Positions 1-9,362 of a stretch of 64,000 nucleotides of DNA are shown piece after piece. The stretch is from Bradyrhizobium guangdongense (GTDB lineage Bacteria; Pseudomonadota; Alphaproteobacteria; Rhizobiales; Xanthobacteraceae), in NCBI RefSeq assembly GCF_004114975.1, contig NZ_CP030051.1, positions 1,364,001-1,428,000 on the forward strand, in the 5' to 3' direction. Within the stretch, counting starts at the first letter, position 1. Each line of letters opens with the position of its first letter. Position numbers and translations under genes: made by a program. The notes under the pieces were generated by a model. That model was not told the origin of the DNA. It did not search any database and saw nothing but the letters and a program-made list of their open reading frames with translations.

Positions 1-1
1 G

Positions 2-406
2 ACAGGCCACACCTTGCTGCTGCTGGACGCGACCGGCGCTTATCATCGTCAGATGACAAGCCAACTAGAACCGAGCGGACCGGGGCGTATCGTGACCCCG
101 CTGATGAGGCTGCAGGATCCCACTCACACCCGGGTGATCCTGGTAACTCTGCCGGAGACAACTCCGGTTTCAGAGGCCGCTGCTCTTCAGCAAGACCTGC
201 GGCGCGCCGGTATTGAGCCATTCGCTTGGGTCATCAACAAATGCCTGATCGCGTCGGGAACTCACGATCCCCTGCTGCGGTTGCGGCTCGCAGGCGAGCG
301 GACGCAGATTGCTCGCGTTCAGGACGGTCTGGCGAAGCGGTCATACATGATTGGCTGGCGAAGCAAGCCTCCTGTAGGTGTTGAAGAGCTTGAGGCGCTG
401 TCATGA
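2..406 (+). CDS. arsA: Arsenical pump-driving ATPase, C-terminal part (5' truncated by window edge)
   Basis: The reading frame is open from base 2, so the gene starts outside the window. Only about 134 residues of the C-terminus are present. The visible sequence begins TGHTLLLLDATGAYHR, the conserved ArsA stretch following the switch region, and later shows VTLPETTPVSEAAALQQDL and a WVINKCL segment, all typical of the second ATPase half of ArsA. ArsA energises the ArsB arsenite exporter at the inner membrane. Neither Walker A site nor the metal-binding cysteines can be checked here. The other ars genes would lie to the left. Confidence 0.85.
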   Translation, partial: TGHTLLLLDATGAYHRQMTSQLEPSGPGRIVTPLMRLQDPTHTRVILVTLPETTPVSEAAALQQDLRRAGIEPFAWVINKCLIASGTHDPLLRLRLAGERTQIARVQDGLAKRSYMIGWRSKPPVGVEELEALS

Positions 407-482
407 TTGACCCGATTTTTTGATGATGCCGCTCCGGGTCCGCCTTCCCAGGCTGGCGTAGCAAAGCATTCGCCGACGCGAG

Positions 483-1337
483 CTACATCCGCTTTATTGC
501 GATAACCTCGCTCCCACCCGCCTTGATCCGCGCAATCGCCGGTTCGATCGGCTCGACCACCGTCGCCATGTGATGCGCGTTGGCGTGAACCATGGTGCTT
601 CCGTCGCGCACGATGGCGACGTGGCCCTTCCAGAAGATCAGATCGCCGCGCAGCAGGCTGCTTCGCTCATGCGGTTCCAGTGCGCGGCCGAGGCCGGCCT
701 GCTGCATGTCGCTGTCGCGCGGACACCCGGTGCCTGCGGCCGTCAGCGAAACCTGAACCAGGCCGGAGCAATCGATGCCGAGGCTGCTCTTGCCGCCCCA
801 GAGATAGGGCGTGCCGACGAAGCGTTCGGCGACCGCGACGAAGTCCGGCTCGCGAGACTCGAGGGGGACGAGATGAGCCTTCGGCAGGAACGCGCCGTCG
901 CGCGTGACAGCGAAAGGGCCGTCCTCGCGCGCAATCGTGAGCTTCGACCCCAGCACCAGTGCGTCGGCCGGCGGCAGCTTGATCGAGGGGCCAGGAAAGA
1001 CGAGCGTCCGCAGTGCGCTCACCTTGTGCGTCGGCGCGGCCGCCGGCTTCATCAGTGCGGCATCCGGCAGCCACCCGACATAGCCATCGCTGTCGAGTTG
1101 GCCCCAGGCCCAGCCCTCGCCGTTGCGGTCGTAGACCGTCACCCGCTCGCCGCGCAGCGCTTCCGTCATCAGCATGGCGTTCGAGGAGGGCTGTTCGCGC
1201 GCCGGCGCGATCGGCGCGGTGACCTCGAACTCCTCGCCCACGACGAAGCGATCGGCTTGCACCTGGCCTTCGAGATATTTTGCGGCGAGGTCGCCGCGCG
1301 CGGGCGTCAGCCGCGGATCGTGGCTTGGATCAAGCAT
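483..1337 (-). CDS. NlpC/P60 family cell-wall peptidase with N-terminal SH3 domains
   Basis: A 284-residue protein. Residues about 35-95 and 105-160 look like two bacterial SH3-type modules (VYDRNGEGWAWGQL, DGYVGWLP). Residues about 165-284 form an NlpC/P60 papain-like domain: catalytic Cys190 in GIDCSGLVQ, His239 in KGHVAIV and His251 in MVHANAHH. The family cleaves gamma-D-Glu-diaminopimelate bonds in peptidoglycan peptides. There is no clear signal peptide, so cytoplasmic recycling of cell-wall peptides is as likely as export. Its start codon lies inside the end of the upstream aminopeptidase gene (8-bp overlap), so the two are probably translationally coupled and may act in sequence on peptides. 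Confidence 0.88.
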   Translation of the reverse strand: MLDPSHDPRLTPARGDLAAKYLEGQVQADRFVVGEEFEVTAPIAPAREQPSSNAMLMTEALRGERVTVYDRNGEGWAWGQLDSDGYVGWLPDAALMKPAAAPTHKVSALRTLVFPGPSIKLPPADALVLGSKLTIAREDGPFAVTRDGAFLPKAHLVPLESREPDFVAVAERFVGTPYLWGGKSSLGIDCSGLVQVSLTAAGTGCPRDSDMQQAGLGRALEPHERSSLLRGDLIFWKGHVAIVRDGSTMVHANAHHMATVVEPIEPAIARIKAGGSEVIAIKRM

Positions 1338-2703
1338 AGCGCTCGCTCAGCACCTTGTAGATGGCGCGGGCGGCTTGGCATTCGCCGCCCTCGGGCCGCG
1401 CGGGCTTCGCCGACGGCGTCCAGCCATAAATATCCACGTGAAGCCAGCTCTTGGCCTGCTCGACGAAGCGCTGCAGGAACAGCGCGCAGGTGATCGAACC
1501 GGCGAAGCCGCCCGATGGGGCGTTGGTGATGGTGGCGGTCTTGGAGTCCAGCCACGCATCGTAAGGCGGCCACAGCGGCATGCGCCACAACGGATCGTTC
1601 TCCTGCACCGCGCAGCGCGCGACGTCGGCGGCCAGCGCCTCATCATTTGTGTAGAAGGGCGGCAAATCCGGCCCCAGCGCAACGCGCGCGGCACCCGTCA
1701 ATGTGCCGAGATCAATCAGCAGATCGGGTGTCTCCTCATCGGCCAACGCCAGCGCGTCGGCGAGCACCAGCCGTCCTTCCGCATCGGTGTTGCCGATCTC
1801 GACCGTGATGCCTTTGCGCGATGTAAAAATGTCGAGCGGGCGAAAGGCATTTCCGGCGACCGCGTTCTCCACGGCCGGAATCAGCACGCGCAGCCGGACC
1901 TTCAGCTTCGCGTCCATCACCATGCGCGCCAGCGCCAACACATTGGCCGCGCCACCCATGTCCTTCTTCATGATCAGCATGCCGCTCGACGGTTTCAGAT
2001 CGAGGCCACCGGTGTCGAAACAGACACCCTTGCCGACCAGCGTCACTTTGGGATGGCTGGGATCGCCCCAGCCGATATCGATCAGCCGCGGCGCACGGCT
2101 CGAGGCCATGCCGACGGCATGGATCAGCGGAAAGTTTGTCTCCAGCTCCGCGCCGATGGTGCAGGCGTAGCTGGCGCCGAATTCGGCCGCGAGCTCTTGC
2201 GCGGCAGCGGCGAGTTCCTCCGGCCCCATGTCGTTGGAGGGCGTGTTGATGAGATCGCGCGCCAGCATCGCGGCATCGGCCATGCGGTTGATCTCGGCGG
2301 GATCGATACCGTCAGGCGGCACCAGCCGGGCATCGGGCCTGTCGGCCTTGCGATAGCGTGCGAAGCGATAGGCGCCGAGCGCGAAGGCGAGCGCCGCCAG
2401 TCGTGCATCGTGCGGTGCATTGGCAAAGCGATAGATACCCGGCGGCAGCAGGCCGGGCAGGGCGCCCGGCCTGAACGGATCACGCGACCTGGCGCCATCC
2501 TCTTCGAGGCCGAACAGCACTTGCGCGATCGTGCCGTCCGGCGCCGGGAGCGCCAGATAGCCGCCCGGCTTGGCGGCGTAGGCGCTCGCCACGGCGAACT
2601 GGCGTTGCGCCGGCGGTAGCGACTCGCGCACGGTCTCCCAGCTCGATTTGGTGACGAAGGTGATCGGGGTGGCAGTCGAGGACGTCTCGAACACGGAAGG
2701 CAT
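1330..2703 (-). CDS. Leucyl aminopeptidase family protein (peptidase M17)
   Basis: A 457-residue cytosolic aminopeptidase. The M17 signature NTDAEGRL is at residues 305-312. Two-metal ligands can be read as Lys225 and Asp230 (GKGVCFDTGG), Asp248 (KKDMGG), Asp307 and Glu309, with catalytic Arg311. The N-terminal third is the variable substrate-gating domain. M17 enzymes form hexamers and remove N-terminal residues from peptides. This one is shorter than the roughly 500-residue PepA, as is usual for the second rhizobial M17 paralogue. It is the first gene of a two-gene unit with the NlpC/P60 peptidase. Specificity cannot be read from sequence. Confidence 0.93.
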   Translation of the reverse strand: MPSVFETSSTATPITFVTKSSWETVRESLPPAQRQFAVASAYAAKPGGYLALPAPDGTIAQVLFGLEEDGARSRDPFRPGALPGLLPPGIYRFANAPHDARLAALAFALGAYRFARYRKADRPDARLVPPDGIDPAEINRMADAAMLARDLINTPSNDMGPEELAAAAQELAAEFGASYACTIGAELETNFPLIHAVGMASSRAPRLIDIGWGDPSHPKVTLVGKGVCFDTGGLDLKPSSGMLIMKKDMGGAANVLALARMVMDAKLKVRLRVLIPAVENAVAGNAFRPLDIFTSRKGITVEIGNTDAEGRLVLADALALADEETPDLLIDLGTLTGAARVALGPDLPPFYTNDEALAADVARCAVQENDPLWRMPLWPPYDAWLDSKTATITNAPSGGFAGSITCALFLQRFVEQAKSWLHVDIYGWTPSAKPARPEGGECQAARAIYKVLSERYA

Positions 2704-2905
2704 TGGCGGGCCCGCAAGGTCATTCGGTTGGAGGAGACTTCGCAGAGTTTTGCCGTGGCCGCAATCGGCTTTGCGGTCACCGCCCGGTGAGCAGCTACTC
2801 GCAGATCAGGAGCCGTGCTAGGTTCCGGCAACGGTTGCGGGTCGGCTTGTCACCTGTCTAGGGACGGCAGCGGCCGAAGACGAAGCGTGCCGGGAGGAAA
2901 CGCGA

Positions 2906-3109
2906 ATGGAATTTGTGTGGAGCGTGGTCACATTCATCGGCCAGGCCATCGAGGCAGTCTTTGGCTATGTCGAGCATCACCACTGGGTATTTGCGTTTCT
3001 CGCCGGCGGCTACGTCTTCTACCTCCATGACCGTTCGATTCATGCGCGCTTCGATGCGCTCGACAAGCGCATCGACGAAATCCGCAAGCGTCTCGCCATC
3101 GAATATTGA
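2906..3109 (+). CDS. Small membrane protein of unknown function (67 aa)
   Basis: Preceded by a good ribosome site (GGGAGG, about 7 bases before ATG). One hydrophobic segment at residues about 3-20 and another around 27-42 (WVFAFLAGGYVFYL), followed by a charged, probably helical tail (DALDKRIDEIRKRLAIEY). It resembles short uncharacterised inner-membrane proteins with a cytoplasmic coiled tail. It is divergent from the aminopeptidase gene, with about 200 bp between them. No function can be assigned. Confidence 0.65.
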   Translation: MEFVWSVVTFIGQAIEAVFGYVEHHHWVFAFLAGGYVFYLHDRSIHARFDALDKRIDEIRKRLAIEY

Positions 3110-3378
3110 TTTGACTGTCTGAACCATCTGCGGCCGCGCTCGCATCTGGTTTGAGGCTGCCGTTCACGCGTGCGCGGGCGCAGGACTTTACTAGCGCTGC
3201 GGTTGTGGCATTATTGTCGAATATATTGTGGTTGTGCGGCGCGTCTCTGCACGCATGGAGCGCAAGAGCGCCGCTGACTCCCTGACGATACCGATACCAG
3301 ACGTTATCTGCCTGAACTCTTCGAAGGCATTTCTCTCAATCGTTTGGGCGGCGCAACATTCGTTGTGACCGGCGCAAA

Positions 3379-4887
3379 ATGAATAGATCGTTTGTCATTG
3401 CGCAGATCTCCGACCTGCATCTGGATGGGTCAGGCCGGTTGCTTCCGGCCATCGAGACTCTCATCGCTGCGCTACGCGAGCGGATGGCTGCCTTCGCGGA
3501 CGTGCCGGACCGTATCCTGCTGATCACGGGCGACATCGTGAACGACCCGACCCCGCTCGCGCTCGACGAAGCGCTCGCGGTGATCGCCTCTTTCAGGCAG
3601 ACGGGATTATTCACCGACATCCAGGCGGTCGCAGGCAATCACGATGTCAAGCGTCCGAGCCAGCGCGGCGGCCGGCACGACGCCTATGATTATCTGCGCC
3701 TGCCGCGGACCTCGAAGAGCGTCTACTACCGCGAGGCCGGTCTCGACCTGGTGCTGCTCGACTCCAACAGCGCAAGCCTCACGACGCTTGCCAGCGGCAA
3801 CATCGACGAACAAGCTTACCATGCGATGGTCGCGCAGTCCGCCCGGCTGAGCGTCGAGCTTGCGGGCAGCATTGGTTCGGCCGGACGAGCCTGTTATTCC
3901 GAGCCTGCGGAAAGCCTGGTGCGCGTGCTGGCGCTACATCATCATCCGCTGCCGCAGGCGACCGGCGAGGGCAAGCGGTTTCTCGGCGTTCCGGACGAGC
4001 CGCTGATGTATCTCGCCGCACCCGCGACTTTTTTGGAGGCGGCGACCTCGCTCGGCGTCACCATGATTCTGCATGGGCATCGCCATGTCGAGGGCCTCAG
4101 TCGCTACTCGATTCCCGATCCGCGTGCGATGCGGAGCGGCGGGGAGGATTTCTGGCGCACGATCTATGTGCTGTCCTGTCCGTCCTCCACCGGGCATGGC
4201 GGCGACGACGCCGGCTTCAACATCGTCCATTTGGGGCCGACATCCGGGTCCGAGCGCTGCGAGTATCGGTTCACGATCGCCCGCTACTCCCAGCCACGCA
4301 ACGATGCCGGTTTCAGGCCGCTCGATTCGAATCTGCCGGACGGGCTGATCAGACTGCCGGCGGGGCGGGATCTGTCCCGCGATCCCGCCGTCCAGTCGGT
4401 GATCGAGATCGCCTCATCCACGTCGCTGTCGCGGGACCAGGTTCTGGGGCTGGTCCGGCGGCTGCTGTCGCGCCCTGCGTTCTACGACGCCGGCGGGCAG
4501 GATTGGACGGACATGCTCTACACCTATCTCGTCACGTTTCACGCCTGGGCCGATCTCGACGGCAAGCTCGCCAGGTCGGCACAAAGGTCCGAAGCCACGG
4601 CGCGGACCGAAGTGAGGGCGCTGCTCCACCGACTGATTGGACAATCAGCCGACATGCTCGGCATCGACCATGCCACTCTGGAGGAGCTCCGCACGGATCG
4701 CCTGCTCAATCGTGACGACCTCCTGCGCCGGTGGCCGATGCTGCCGCGCGATGCCGCGGATGTCGCCGGGAGAACGCAACAGCGGTTGCATCTGCTGCGC
4801 GAGCTGAACGAGCAGGTGAAGCTGCTCGGCCTCGATCTCGACCTGGGCGGGGAGATGCCGCCGCAAGGCGGCCGTTCCCGGCATTAA
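3379..4887 (+). CDS. Calcineurin-like metallophosphoesterase with long C-terminal extension
   Basis: A 502-residue protein. All metallophosphoesterase blocks are present in order: SDLHLDG (Asp12, His14), TGDIVND (Asp52), AGNHDV (Asn87, His88, Asp89), a LHHHPL block and a GHRHVEG block near residue 235. This gives a complete dinuclear metal site. The last 200 residues or so, after the phosphoesterase fold, are helical and match no domain I recognise. No signal peptide or membrane segment is seen, so it is probably cytosolic. It stands alone on the plus strand. The substrate (nucleotide, phosphoprotein or phosphodiester) is unknown. Confidence 0.85.
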   Translation: MNRSFVIAQISDLHLDGSGRLLPAIETLIAALRERMAAFADVPDRILLITGDIVNDPTPLALDEALAVIASFRQTGLFTDIQAVAGNHDVKRPSQRGGRHDAYDYLRLPRTSKSVYYREAGLDLVLLDSNSASLTTLASGNIDEQAYHAMVAQSARLSVELAGSIGSAGRACYSEPAESLVRVLALHHHPLPQATGEGKRFLGVPDEPLMYLAAPATFLEAATSLGVTMILHGHRHVEGLSRYSIPDPRAMRSGGEDFWRTIYVLSCPSSTGHGGDDAGFNIVHLGPTSGSERCEYRFTIARYSQPRNDAGFRPLDSNLPDGLIRLPAGRDLSRDPAVQSVIEIASSTSLSRDQVLGLVRRLLSRPAFYDAGGQDWTDMLYTYLVTFHAWADLDGKLARSAQRSEATARTEVRALLHRLIGQSADMLGIDHATLEELRTDRLLNRDDLLRRWPMLPRDAADVAGRTQQRLHLLRELNEQVKLLGLDLDLGGEMPPQGGRSRH

Positions 4888-4957
4888 CCGACCATTAGGG
4901 TTAACAGTCTATTGCTGGCGCGTTCGGCTCGATCATCGGCTCGAGAGTCAAAGCGTC

Positions 4958-5770
4958 ATGCGTCAACGGTTCCGTCCTGTCCGGCTTCTTGCCTCCGCCT
5001 CGCTGATTGCTCTGGTGGCCGCGAGCCTCGGCGGCTGCACTGCCATGTCAAAGCTGTCCGACGTCACGGGCTCGATCGGGCCGAAGGCGGAAGCTGTGCC
5101 GGCGGATCCGGCGCGCGCGGTCGAGGCCTATGGCGAACGCTACCGCGCCAATCCCAAGGACGCGGACGCGGCGCTGGCCTACGGTCAGGCCTTGCGCGCC
5201 AATGGCCAGCGTGCCCAGGCCGCCGCCGTGCTCGAGCAGGCGACCATCGCCAACCCCGGCAACAAGCCGCTGCTAGCCCTCTACGGCCGCGCGCTTGCCG
5301 ACAACGGCAATTTCCAACAGGCCTTCGACGTGTTGTCGAAGGCGCATTCGCCCGACAATCCGGACTGGCGCCTGCTATCGGTGCAGGGGACCTGTCTCGA
5401 CCAGATGGGCCGTCACGACGAGGCGCGCGCCTATTATGCGAGTGCGCTGAAGATCGCGCCTGACGATCCCGGCGTGCTGTCCAATCTCGGGCTGTCCTAC
5501 ATGCTGTCGCGGAATCTGCCCAAGGCGGAAGAGGTGCTGCGGCAGGCCTACGCTTCGCCGCGTGCGAGCTCGCGGGTGCGGCAGAATCTCGGCCTGGTGG
5601 TCGGCCTTCAGGGTCGCTTCGCGGAGGCCGAGGCCATCGTGAAGGCGGACCTGCCGCCGGACCAGGCTGCGGCCAATGTCGCCTATCTCAAGGACATGCT
5701 GAGCCGCAGCGATGCTCCGCGCGGCGTGCCGAAGCGCACGCCGGTCGCCTCGCTCAGCCAATCCGACTGA
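4958..5770 (+). CDS. tadD: TadD-like tetratricopeptide lipoprotein of the Flp pilus system
   Basis: A 270-residue protein. The N-terminus is a lipoprotein signal with a lipobox ending at Cys27 (ASLGGC). Residues about 45-230 are tetratricopeptide repeats (AYGERYRANPKDADAALAYG, ARAYYASALKIAPDDPGVLS). TadD lipoproteins are outer-membrane pilotins/assembly factors for the Tad secretin. It is the only pilus gene of this block on the plus strand and converges on tadC, a common arrangement in rhizobial tad loci. TTAA-type motifs resembling CtrA boxes lie 50-75 bp upstream. Confidence 0.85.
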   Translation: MRQRFRPVRLLASASLIALVAASLGGCTAMSKLSDVTGSIGPKAEAVPADPARAVEAYGERYRANPKDADAALAYGQALRANGQRAQAAAVLEQATIANPGNKPLLALYGRALADNGNFQQAFDVLSKAHSPDNPDWRLLSVQGTCLDQMGRHDEARAYYASALKIAPDDPGVLSNLGLSYMLSRNLPKAEEVLRQAYASPRASSRVRQNLGLVVGLQGRFAEAEAIVKADLPPDQAAANVAYLKDMLSRSDAPRGVPKRTPVASLSQSD

Positions 5771-5899
5771 TCTGCCGCTCTTGGCGCGATCAGGCGAAAT
5801 TAACCCGATATTGCCAAGGCTTATCGCGATCTACAGGGCATAGAGCCGGCGGTGGCCGGCTACTGTGCATGGGGTTGTTTTCGCGTTTTTCGTTCCGCG

Positions 5900-6874
5900 T
5901 CAGTGCAGCTCGGAGATCTTGATGCCGGTCGGCCCGAGAATGACGACGAACAGCACCGGCAGGAAGAACAGGATCATCGGCACCGTCAGCTTCGGCGGCA
6001 GCGCGGCGGCCTTCTTCTCGGCCTCGTTCATGCGCATGTCGCGATTTTCCTGCGCCATCACGCGCAGCGATTGGCCGAGCGGCGTGCCGTAGCGTTCCGC
6101 CTGCTGAAGCGCCAGACACACCGACTTGACGCCTTCGAGCCCGGTGCGCTTTGCCAGGTTCTCGTACGCCACCTTGCGGTCCTGCAGGTAGGAGAGTTCG
6201 GCGGTGGTCAGGGTGAACTCCTCCGACAGCGCGATCGACTGGCCGACGATTTCGGTGGCGACCTTGCGGAACGCCATTTCGACCGACATGCCGGATTCGA
6301 TGCAGATCAGCAGCAGATCGAGCGCATCGGGAAAGGCGCGCTTGATCGAGAGCTGACGCTTGGAGATCGCGTTCTTCAGGAACAGCATCGGCGCCTGCAG
6401 GCCGAGATAGGCCGCGCCGACGCAAATGCCGATCTTGATCGGCAGCGGCCGATCCATATGGGCGATCAGGAACACGTAGATCACCGAGCCGACGAGCAGC
6501 ACGATCGGGGCCACCAAGCGCGCGAACAGGAAGGTAATGTAAGGCGCCTGGCCGCGATAACCCGCCATGATCAGCTTGTCGCGCGCAGCCTCCTGCGCCA
6601 GCCATTTGGTCAGGTTGAAGTCCTCGACGACCTTGGAGACGATCTGCTTGGGCGTCTGGCGCAGCGAGACCTTTTCGTTCTTGTTGAGACGCTCGCGCTC
6701 GCGCTGCCGGATCCGCTCGCGCTCGCTGGCCACCGCCTTCATCCGCTTGGAAAGGCCTTCGCCGGCGAACAGCGGCATCACCAGCGTATAGACGGTGGCG
6801 CTGGCGGCGATGGCCGCCAGCAGCATGGTCATGAAGTGGGCGTCATGCAGTTTCGTAACGAGGAACTCGACCAT
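5900..6874 (-). CDS. tadC: Tad pilus inner-membrane platform protein TadC (type II secretion F family)
   Basis: A 324-residue protein. There is a membrane segment at residues about 17-38, two more around 120-160, and a C-terminal one (VPMILFFLPVLFVVILGPTGI). The T2SF domain lies at about 165-290 with the typical ALDLLLICIESGMSVEMAF stretch. With TadB it forms the inner-membrane platform on which the CpaF motor acts. It is the last gene of the minus-strand cpa/tad run and starts 9 bp after tadB. Confidence 0.92.
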   Translation of the reverse strand: MVEFLVTKLHDAHFMTMLLAAIAASATVYTLVMPLFAGEGLSKRMKAVASERERIRQRERERLNKNEKVSLRQTPKQIVSKVVEDFNLTKWLAQEAARDKLIMAGYRGQAPYITFLFARLVAPIVLLVGSVIYVFLIAHMDRPLPIKIGICVGAAYLGLQAPMLFLKNAISKRQLSIKRAFPDALDLLLICIESGMSVEMAFRKVATEIVGQSIALSEEFTLTTAELSYLQDRKVAYENLAKRTGLEGVKSVCLALQQAERYGTPLGQSLRVMAQENRDMRMNEAEKKAAALPPKLTVPMILFFLPVLFVVILGPTGIKISELH

Positions 6875-6883
6875 GCGGCACCG

Positions 6884-7861
6884 TCAGAAATCGAAGTTGA
6901 TCATCTTCTTCATCACCATGATGCCGATCGACATCCAGACGACGCAGCCGACCAGCATGAGCTGACCGGTGGGATGGGTCCACAGCAAGGAGATGTAGTC
7001 GGGCGTCGTGAGATAGACGAGGAACATCACGATCGGCGGCAGCGAACCGATGATGCCGGCCGAGGCCTTGGCTTCCATCGACATCGCCTGGATCTTTTCC
7101 TTCATCTTCTTGCGGTCGCGCAGCACCTTGGAGAGGTTGCCCAGCGCTTCGGAGAGGTTGCCGCCCGATTTCTGCTGAATCGACACCACGATGCCGAAGA
7201 AATTGGCCTCCGGCAGCGGCATGCGGTCGTAGAGGCGCGAGCAGGCCTCGCCGAGCGGCATGCCGATCGCCTGCGTCTCGATGATGGCCAGGAATTCGCT
7301 GCGCAGCGGCTCCGGCGCGTCGGCCGCGACGACCTTGATGGATTCGAACAGCGGCAGGCCAGCCTTGATGCCGCGGACGATGACGTCGACGGCGTCGGGC
7401 AGGGCAGCCAGGAACTTGTTCTCGCGCCGCTTCTTCAAGAAGCCCAGCGCCCAGCGCGGCAGCCCGAAGCCGCCGGCAAAGGCGAGACCGGCGGCGCCCA
7501 GCAGGCCGCCGCCGCCGAACAAGGCGCCAAAGAAGAACACGCCGGCCACGACGCCGGACGCGATCCAGAATTTCTGCGTCGTCCAATCGAGCCCGGCCTG
7601 CGACAGACGAATGTTGAGCGGAACGCTCTTCTCCTGCGAGCGTCTCGCCTCGAGATCCTTGAGCGAGCTCTCGACCTGCTCGCGGCGCGAGCGCTGGGTC
7701 TTCTCGGCCTGGCGGGTCGCGGGCGCTTCGGCGCGCGCAATCGACGCGCGGCGGTTCTCGGCCTTCCGCTCGCCTGAGAGCATCGGATAGAGGAAGACCC
7801 AGGCGATGCCGCCGACGGCAGCGGTGGCGAGGAAGGCGAGGGCGAGGACCTGAATGTTCAT
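6884..7861 (-). CDS. tadB: Tad pilus inner-membrane platform protein TadB (type II secretion F family)
   Basis: The frame opens further upstream, but the start at 7861 gives a 325-residue protein beginning with a membrane helix (MNIQVLALAFLATAAVGG) and avoids overlapping cpaF. The T2SF domain is in the second half (ALPDAVDVIVRGIKAGLPL, then VSIQQKSGGNLSEAL), with C-terminal membrane helices. It pairs with TadC as the pilus assembly platform. It lies 16 bp after cpaF in the same operon. Confidence 0.92.
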   Translation of the reverse strand: MNIQVLALAFLATAAVGGIAWVFLYPMLSGERKAENRRASIARAEAPATRQAEKTQRSRREQVESSLKDLEARRSQEKSVPLNIRLSQAGLDWTTQKFWIASGVVAGVFFFGALFGGGGLLGAAGLAFAGGFGLPRWALGFLKKRRENKFLAALPDAVDVIVRGIKAGLPLFESIKVVAADAPEPLRSEFLAIIETQAIGMPLGEACSRLYDRMPLPEANFFGIVVSIQQKSGGNLSEALGNLSKVLRDRKKMKEKIQAMSMEAKASAGIIGSLPPIVMFLVYLTTPDYISLLWTHPTGQLMLVGCVVWMSIGIMVMKKMINFDF

Positions 7862-7877
7862 GGCTGCGCCGGCCCGC

Positions 7878-9341
7878 TCACGTGTTCGGTTTCTTTTCCG
7901 CAGCGTCGAGCGCGGCGGCAAGGCGTTTCTCTTCGCCGTAATAGCGTGCGCGTTCCCAGAACTTCGGACGGCCGATGCCGGTCGATCGGTGCTGACCGAT
8001 GATCTTGCCGTTGGCGTCCTCGCCGATCAGGTCGTAGAGGAAGATGTCCTGGGTGATGATGGTGTCGCCTTCCATGCCCATCACCTCGGTGATGTGCGTG
8101 ATGCGCCGCGAGCCGTCGCGCAGGCGCGCGGCCTGGACGATGACGTCGATCGAGGCGCAGATCATCTCGCGAATTGTTCGCGAAGGAAGGGAGAAGCCGC
8201 CCATCGTGATCATGGATTCGCAGCGCGAGAGCGCTTCGCGGGGATTGTTGGCGTGCAGCGTTCCCATCGAGCCGTCGTGGCCGGTGTTCATGGCCTGGAG
8301 CAGGTCGAACGCCTCCGGGCCACGGACTTCGCCGACGATGATGCGTTCGGGACGCATGCGCAGGCAGTTGCGCACCAGTTCGCGCATCGTGACCTGGCCT
8401 TCGCCCTCGATGTTGGGCGGGCGGGTTTCGAGGCGCACCACGTGCGGCTGCTGGAGCTGGAGCTCGGCGGCGTCCTCGCAGGTGATGACGCGCTCGTCGT
8501 GCTCGATATAGTTGGTCAGACAGTTGAGCAGCGTCGTCTTGCCGGAGCCGGTACCGCCGGAGATCAGCACGTTGCAGCGTACGCGGCCGATGATCTGGAG
8601 GATCTCCGCGCCCTCCGGCGAGATCGCCCCGAACTTGACGAGCTGATCCAGCGTCAGCTTGTCCTTCTTGAACTTGCGGATGGTAAGCGCGGGGCCGTCG
8701 ATCGCGAGCGGCGGCACGATGGCGTTGACGCGGGAGCCGTCGGCGAGACGCGCGTCGCAGATCGGCGAGGATTCGTCGACGCGCCGGCCGACCTGGCTGA
8801 CGATGCGCTGACAGATGTTGAGGAGCTGTTGATTGTCGCGGAAACGGATTCCGGTGCGCTGGATCTTGCCGCTGACTTCGATGAAGACCGTGCCGGCCCC
8901 GTTCACCATGATGTCGGCGATGTCGTCGCGCGCAAGGAGCGGCTCGAGCGGGCCATAGCCGAGCACATCGTTACAGATGTCGTCGAGCAACTCTTCCTGC
9001 TCGGCGATCGACATCACGATGTTCTTGATCGCGATGATCTCGTTGACGATGTCGCGGATTTCCTCGCGCGCGGACTCCGAATCGAGCTTGGCGAGCTGGG
9101 CGAGGTCGATCGCCTCGATCAGGGCGCCGAAGATGGTCGCCTTGACCTCGTAATAATTGTCCGAGCGCCGGGTCTCCATGACCGGCACGGGCCGGGAGGG
9201 GGCGAGGGGCGGGGAAGCGATGGCCGGCGGGGGCGGCGCGCGCGACACCGTCGGCGCCGGAGCCGGGGCAGGCTCTGGCGACACGGCGCCGGGCTTGGGA
9301 GCCCGAAAGTCGGTGTCTGTTCCGCTACGCTTACCGAACAC
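7878..9341 (-). CDS. cpaF: Pilus assembly ATPase CpaF/TadA
   Basis: A 487-residue cytoplasmic secretion ATPase of the VirB11/TadA family, with a GTG start. The N-terminal 50 residues are proline-rich. The ATPase core has Walker A ([14 protein letters not shown]), an Asp box ([11 protein letters not shown]), Walker B ([15 protein letters not shown]) and a His box ([14 protein letters not shown]). It powers extension, and in some species retraction, of the Flp pilus through TadB/TadC. It begins 21 bp after cpaE. Confidence 0.96.
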   Translation of the reverse strand: MFGKRSGTDTDFRAPKPGAVSPEPAPAPAPTVSRAPPPPAIASPPLAPSRPVPVMETRRSDNYYEVKATIFGALIEAIDLAQLAKLDSESAREEIRDIVNEIIAIKNIVMSIAEQEELLDDICNDVLGYGPLEPLLARDDIADIMVNGAGTVFIEVSGKIQRTGIRFRDNQQLLNICQRIVSQVGRRVDESSPICDARLADGSRVNAIVPPLAIDGPALTIRKFKKDKLTLDQLVKFGAISPEGAEILQIIGRVRCNVLISGGTGSGKTTLLNCLTNYIEHDERVITCEDAAELQLQQPHVVRLETRPPNIEGEGQVTMRELVRNCLRMRPERIIVGEVRGPEAFDLLQAMNTGHDGSMGTLHANNPREALSRCESMITMGGFSLPSRTIREMICASIDVIVQAARLRDGSRRITHITEVMGMEGDTIITQDIFLYDLIGEDANGKIIGQHRSTGIGRPKFWERARYYGEEKRLAAALDAAEKKPNT

Positions 9342-9362
9342 TTAACAACTCCATGCGGCGGC

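Noticed and set aside
5852..7777. A 641-codon plus-strand open frame opposite tadB/tadC
   Set aside because: Its product is a His/Asp/Arg/Gln-rich composition artefact of high third-position GC on the opposite strand. The minus-strand frames encode clear TadB/TadC.
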